Positions 60,803 through 64,000 of a stretch of 64,000 nucleotides of DNA are shown here, in pieces. Each line of letters begins with the position of its first letter. The first letter of the stretch is position 1. The translations under genes were made by a program, and so were the position numbers. The notes beneath the pieces are model-generated. The model was not told the DNA's origin. It ran no database searches and worked only from the letters and a program-made list of their open reading frames with translations. The stretch comes from CALLPQ01 sp039819545 (GTDB lineage: Bacteria; Pseudomonadota; Alphaproteobacteria; Caulobacterales; Parvularculaceae), in contig JBCBRS010000013.1 in NCBI GenBank assembly GCA_039819545.1, positions 34,161 to 98,160 of the forward strand, in the 5' to 3' direction.

Positions 60803-61660
60803 TTAATTCAGTAGCCAATTAAGTATGCACTCGTCGTGCAAGTAACCCTTGTCTTCCGATATTGCATGCGGATCTTTGTCGGTATTTCTTACATCGAGAT
60901 GCTCAAGATCCACATGTTCATAGTGCTTTTGGAGTGAAATTCCCATTGACACAAAATCCCTTGGATCATGAGCGTTTAGCCAATTTGAGACACCAGGTGG
61001 ACGATATAAATCCTCACCAAGTTGAGTACGAAAAGAATTTAGCCCTAATGGCGAACCTAGTGTGATAAATTTTTTAATCTTAGCTTTGTTACCCAAGTGG
61101 TGAGCAGCCCGATAAGAAACTACTGTCCCAAGGGAATGAGAAACAAGCGCACATTCGCCCGCATCTTCGATGGCAGATGCAACCAGAGTATCTATATTCC
61201 TTCTTAGATTTTGATCACTATAGTATAAATAAGCTTGCTCTAAAAAACGCATTGCAATCTCACCCCTAAACGGAGAAACTTTTTCAACAGCTTGAGCGAA
61301 TTTGATAAAAAGTGGATTATGAGGAAATCCTTTCGCTCGCTCTTCACCGTTTTCAAAATATTCAGATTCAAGTGAGCTTTTTATTTTGTGGTCACCTTGA
61401 GTGAGAAGATAGTCCGCCATTTCATTTGCGATGGAGTTTTTGAACTCTAGCTCTTCTTGAGTATAGTCAGGGTGTCCCTTTTTTCTAGCTTTTTTTTCGA
61501 CCAACAAGTCCCCATAAAATGGAACCTGCCTTTGAAAGTTCTCAATGATTTTATCGCCAATCGAAGTTTCTAAGATTGCTTTTACCCACTCTTCTTCAAC
61601 TTGAGCAGAGCTTTTTTTATCTTGATTTATTCCATGTACAAATAATAGTTTCATATTCAA
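60803..61660 (-). CDS. Alpha/beta hydrolase (lipase/esterase-like)
   Basis: 285 residues. KLLFVHGINQDK (residues 4-15) forms the oxyanion region, CALVSHSLGTVVSYRAAHHLG (about 170-190) the nucleophile elbow with S176, HDPRDFVS (231-238) the aspartate and GYLHDECILNWL (272-283) the histidine, a complete triad. A long insert between residues 35 and 150 forms a helical lid. Similar hydrolases act as lipid-targeting effectors in defence operons. Its start overlaps the caspase stop by 4 bp, so it is coupled to the protease. Confidence 0.87.
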   Translation of the reverse strand: MNMKLLFVHGINQDKKSSAQVEEEWVKAILETSIGDKIIENFQRQVPFYGDLLVEKKARKKGHPDYTQEELEFKNSIANEMADYLLTQGDHKIKSSLESEYFENGEERAKGFPHNPLFIKFAQAVEKVSPFRGEIAMRFLEQAYLYYSDQNLRRNIDTLVASAIEDAGECALVSHSLGTVVSYRAAHHLGNKAKIKKFITLGSPLGLNSFRTQLGEDLYRPPGVSNWLNAHDPRDFVSMGISLQKHYEHVDLEHLDVRNTDKDPHAISEDKGYLHDECILNWLLN

Positions 61661-62679
61661 CCTAGCGCCCCCATTTTACCTAACTTGTGATACATACGGC
61701 CAAGCTCAGTGAGCTGAACACCTTTATTTTCAAACGCTGCGTAATACAAAAATTCTGTTCCAATCGGCACAAGCATTCCGTGGCGGTTCAAATGGCGAAA
61801 TTGCTCATAATCTTCTACCTTTCTATCATTTCGTACTGTATTTTGATATTTTGCGGGTAATTCATCTCTGCAGGTAGGTTCGTATCCAGGATCAAGAATG
61901 ATAATTGAAGTTTCCTCCTTAAAAAGTTTAGGGAGATTTCGAAGTGTTGACACGGGTAAGGTAGTTTCGATCTCTTTCAGAGTTAGCATTCTAGCAACAT
62001 TAGTCTTGAACACAGGTCGTTGGTGCAAATTGGTTAACATAGTGTCGACATAAGTATAAAGTGAGGGTGCAGTAATTCGCCCAGCTAGATCTGCTGCACC
62101 TCCTTTTAACCCCTCAATTAACAATCTCGTAAAAACACCGCCCAATCCATATTCCTCTAGGGCATCCTCAAAAGTCCGAGATGCAGCCATTATGGTTATA
62201 TTTTTAGGTAAAGAACTATTGCCACTTTCTTCCTCACCAACCCCTCCAGATTGACAAGCATCTAATATAATAAAAACATTGCTGTTATTCTCTGCTGCTT
62301 TTTTTGCCTCCTTCATTAATTCGCTAAAAGGATAGCCCTTATTGTTCCCAAATTGATCTGGCGTTTTCAAATAACCTTCACCTGTTTCCCAGTCCATATT
62401 TGCGTGACCTGAAAAATAGAACATGATGTTAGGCTGCTCGGCTTTCATTAAAGTCTTGATATTATCTCTCAGTCCTTCCTCGGTGATAGTCTCTTGGGAT
62501 CTGTGAAGCCTATATTTATCGGACCCCTGGGGAGTAGGACTTAGATACAAAGTGTTTTTAGGGAAATTTTCATAACCCAAAGCTTCACTAAGCCGCATCG
62601 CATCTGATACAGCGTGCTTTAGTTTGTATCCGGTTGGATAATTGTTTATACCTACAAAAAGCGCCGCCCAGTCTGCCAT
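61657..62679 (-). CDS. Caspase-like (peptidase C14) protease
   Basis: 340 residues from ATG 62679, which has a GGGGGAG just upstream (an ATG 12 bp earlier lacks one). WAALFVGINNYPTGYKLKHAVSDAMRLSEAL is the usual caspase/metacaspase start; MFYFSGHAN (about residue 87-95) gives the catalytic His92 and FIILDACQSGG (136-146) the nucleophile C142. About 130 residues follow the protease domain and are unassigned, possibly a sensor of a TIR-made signal. Bacterial caspase-like proteases act as immune effectors in several systems. It is the first gene of the operon. Confidence 0.92.
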   Translation of the reverse strand: MADWAALFVGINNYPTGYKLKHAVSDAMRLSEALGYENFPKNTLYLSPTPQGSDKYRLHRSQETITEEGLRDNIKTLMKAEQPNIMFYFSGHANMDWETGEGYLKTPDQFGNNKGYPFSELMKEAKKAAENNSNVFIILDACQSGGVGEEESGNSSLPKNITIMAASRTFEDALEEYGLGGVFTRLLIEGLKGGAADLAGRITAPSLYTYVDTMLTNLHQRPVFKTNVARMLTLKEIETTLPVSTLRNLPKLFKEETSIIILDPGYEPTCRDELPAKYQNTVRNDRKVEDYEQFRHLNRHGMLVPIGTEFLYYAAFENKGVQLTELGRMYHKLGKMGALG

Positions 62680-62699
62680 ATACTCCCCCATGAATCACT

Positions 62700-62745
62700 T
62701 GACTGGATCAATTAGTTACATAATTTTGCTTTCGAATCTAGCAAA
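62700..62745 (-). promoter_or_regulatory. Candidate promoter of the caspase-TIR operon
   Basis: On the minus strand TTGCTA (about 62743-62738) and TATGTA (about 62721-62716) are 16 bases apart, upstream of the caspase gene and inside a short AT-rich gap next to the IS66 remnant. It is a plausible but weak sigma-70 promoter. Confidence 0.35.
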
Positions 62746-62795
62746 ACGATGTATCCGTCCGTTGAACGCGGCCTAATGCCCCTAGGCGGGATCAG

Positions 62796-63110
62796 TTACG
62801 CTGCTGGGGCAGTGTAACGCCATGGCATAAGCTCATCAAGGCGCGTGATCTTGTGATGGGCAATTTGACCGAGGACCCAGGTTAGCCAAGCTTGCGGGTC
62901 AACGTAGTTGAGCTTGGCGGTTTCAATGAGAGTGAAGGCGATCGCCATGGCTCTACCGCCGCCCTCCGAGCCAGCAAAGAGCCAATTTTTGCGCCCTAGA
63001 GCTATAGGTTTGACGGCTCTCTCGGCGGCATTATTATCCGCTTCCAGATGACCATTGTCGAGATAAGGCCGGGCTTTGGGCAATCGGCCCAGGGCATAGC
63101 GGATCGCCGC
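62796..63110 (-). pseudogene. IS66 transposase TnpC, C-terminal fragment
   Basis: About 105 residues matching the end of IS66 TnpC: AIRYALGRLPKARPYLDNGHLEADNNAAERAVKP, LGRKNWLFAGSEGGGRAMAIAFTLIETAKLN and VDPQAWLTWVLGQIAHHKITRLDELMPW. The glutamate of the DDE triad lies in the DNNAAER region, but the two upstream aspartates and the N-terminal half are gone. Confidence 0.85.
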
Positions 63111-63208
63111 GCGACCTGTGCAATCGAAACGCCCGGCACCATCGTTTGCTGACAAATCTCTCGCTTCTCATCATCTGACCAGCTGCGACGCTTGTGCCGT
63201 GTGGCCAT
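63104..63208 (-). pseudogene. IS66 TnpA, N-terminal fragment
   Basis: Opens MATRHKRRSWSDDEKREICQQ and reaches GVSIAQVARR, the start of the IS66 helix-turn-helix protein, then breaks at the deletion point near 63104 where the TnpC fragment begins in another frame. Confidence 0.8.
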
Positions 63209-63250
63209 AATCGACCCGCTAAGTGTCCACTAAAAGAAGCGGACACTTAC

Positions 63251-63516
63251 GACGGTCCTGCGCCCGTGCGTAAGAGCGGGTTCACCGGGCGCTCACCTTT
63301 TAACTTGGTTTCGGCATTGATGGTACTTTGTTATTTTCCATAAGACCACGCTCCAAGTACCCCTTGCCGAGTCAAAACGATTCATCGGCCCTCACCGACG
63401 TTGCCGATTCTTGCTCGGTGATGTGTTATATATGTGTAAGATATGTGTTACGCCTTTATGGAAAACTCTGTGTGCTGTGTTTTCAGGCGAGCCGACCCGC
63501 CGTTCTTGACATAACT
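63251..63516. other. Region between the IS66 remnant and the iterons
   Basis: No supported gene. A 65-codon open frame at 63328-63525 has no ribosome-binding site. The stretch GTGTTATATATGTGTAAGATATGTGTTAC (63424-63452) is an AT-rich run of TGTGT-type repeats of unknown role, perhaps a DNA-unwinding or binding region of the neighbouring origin. Confidence 0.4.
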
Positions 63517-63696
63517 GGTCACTGATACCCCGAAAATCGGTCTTTAAAACCCCGAACCTGGGTCACTGAAACCCCGAATTGAAAACCGCCATCCGCGTCC
63601 TGAATCTGTGGATAAAATGCTCCGTCTGGGGATAACTTATTGACGCTGGTCATCAAAACCCCGAACCTTGGGGCATGGTCACTGAAACCCCGAACG
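63517..63696. repeat. Iteron cluster with two DnaA boxes: plasmid replication origin (oriV)
   Basis: The unit GGTCACTGAAACCCCGAA recurs with ACCCCGAA at 63527, 63549, 63571, 63658 and 63687. The first three are exactly 22 bp apart, two helical turns. Between the third and fourth are a perfect DnaA box in reverse (TGTGGATAA, 63607-63615) and a one-mismatch box (TGGGGATAA, 63627-63635), 20 bp apart. The last iteron contains the start codon of the repA fragment. This is the layout of an iteron-regulated plasmid origin. Confidence 0.85.
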
Positions 63697-63926
63697 TATC
63701 GAACGCGCTATTGCCGGAACGCTATCCGCAACATGATTTGTTCATATGCGATGTCTCGGACGCCGTCTTGAAAGATATCATGCAGCACATGGAACATCCC
63801 TTCTATGCGCTGTCAAAAAAGCCGGAAACGGCCATTCGCAAGTATCAGCATAACGGCCAGTGGCTACAGATTGTCCCCAGTGTCAAAGGGCTGGCGACGA
63901 TCTATGACAAAGATATTTTGATCTAG
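63675..63926 (+). pseudogene. RepA replication initiator, N-terminal fragment
   Basis: 83 residues. LLPERYPQHDLFICDVSDAVLKDIMQHMEHPFYALSKKPE and KYQHNGQWLQIVPSVKGLATIYDKDILI match the start of alphaproteobacterial plasmid RepA initiators (usually ~300-400 residues, continuing YCISQL...). A TAG follows ILI and no frame after it resembles the rest, so the gene is truncated. The start overlaps an iteron, fitting autoregulated initiation. It shows that part of this region came from a plasmid. Confidence 0.75.
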
Positions 63927-64000
63927 GGGCTGGCATAGGACTTTGAAGGGTTTATCCTCGTTCTATGCGCCTAAAGCATTCAAAACTAACGCATTTTCAG
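63927..64000. other. Window end after the repA fragment
   Basis: 74 bp with nothing I can identify. The integrated element probably continues beyond the window toward the intact tRNA-Leu. Confidence 0.4.

Larger units (their letters stand above)
62751..63250 (-). mobile_element. Internally deleted IS66-family element
   Basis: About 500 bp. The left end starts GTATCCGTCCGTTG; the right end, read inward on the minus strand, is GTAAGTGTCCGCTTC, a recognisable imperfect terminal inverted repeat. Inside, the start of tnpA is joined to the end of tnpC, so tnpB and most of tnpC are missing. No 8-bp target duplication is visible at the borders. The copy is not autonomous. Confidence 0.8.

Noticed and set aside
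63328..63525. 65-codon open frame before the iterons
   Set aside because: No ribosome-binding site, and it ends inside the first iteron.

Overview
The window comes from an alphaproteobacterium. The evidence is the birA-coaX-RNase J-DUF1467 block, an LdtR-type MarR regulator beside a zinc-independent hemB, ATP12 and DUF983 proteins, a short-LID adenylate kinase, and the full S10-spc-alpha ribosomal cluster downstream of rpsL-rpsG-fusA-tuf. I cannot place it to order or genus from sequence alone. Most of the window is GC-rich. The segment from about 58.2 to 62.7 kb is visibly AT-rich and reads as acquired DNA.

Layout. 1-16.6 kb is housekeeping: a 5'-truncated SDR lacking catalytic residues, birA, coaX, RNase J, mgtE, a GbsR/MarR regulator that may be leaderless, rpmG, an ABC1/UbiB kinase, ATP12, a pseudouridine synthase, crcB and a DegP/DegQ-type protease. 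Two sets of palindromic CCCGGG-type repeats lie here; one is a 103-bp tandem array with ABAB order. 16.7-20.1 kb is a large RTX protein with a glycosidase-like N-terminus. 20.6-40.3 kb (all minus strand) carries rpsL, rpsG, fusA, tuf, rpsJ and the S10, spc and alpha ribosomal genes through secY, adk, rpoA and rplQ. L3 and L15 both end in the same extra domain of roughly 86 residues, which is unusual. nusG-secE follows at 41.8-42.8 kb, separated from rpsL by a sulfotransferase instead of the usual rplKAJL-rpoBC. 42.9-47.3 kb has a sirtuin, a patatin, an LdtR-like regulator and hemB. 47.7-51.4 kb has a HlyC-like acyltransferase upstream of a second RTX protein. 52.0-57.6 kb is a complete RND tripartite efflux operon.

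At 57.6 kb the RND outer-membrane gene ends inside the 3' part of a tRNA-Leu(UAA) gene whose 5' half is missing. This is the signature of the distal attachment site of an integrated element. To its right are a parD with a truncated parE, then a five-gene minus-strand operon: caspase-like protease, alpha/beta hydrolase, soluble TIR protein (DUF1863/ThsB-like), membrane-anchored TIR-like protein, and a second soluble TIR protein. An internally deleted IS66 copy and a plasmid origin remnant (22-bp iterons, two DnaA boxes, start of a repA) complete the region. I consider the TIR/caspase/hydrolase operon the best candidate for an undescribed immune system: TIR enzymes would make or sense a nucleotide signal, and the protease, lipase-like hydrolase and membrane TIR would act as effectors.

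No function here was tested by database search. Family assignments rest on motifs and recognition by eye.
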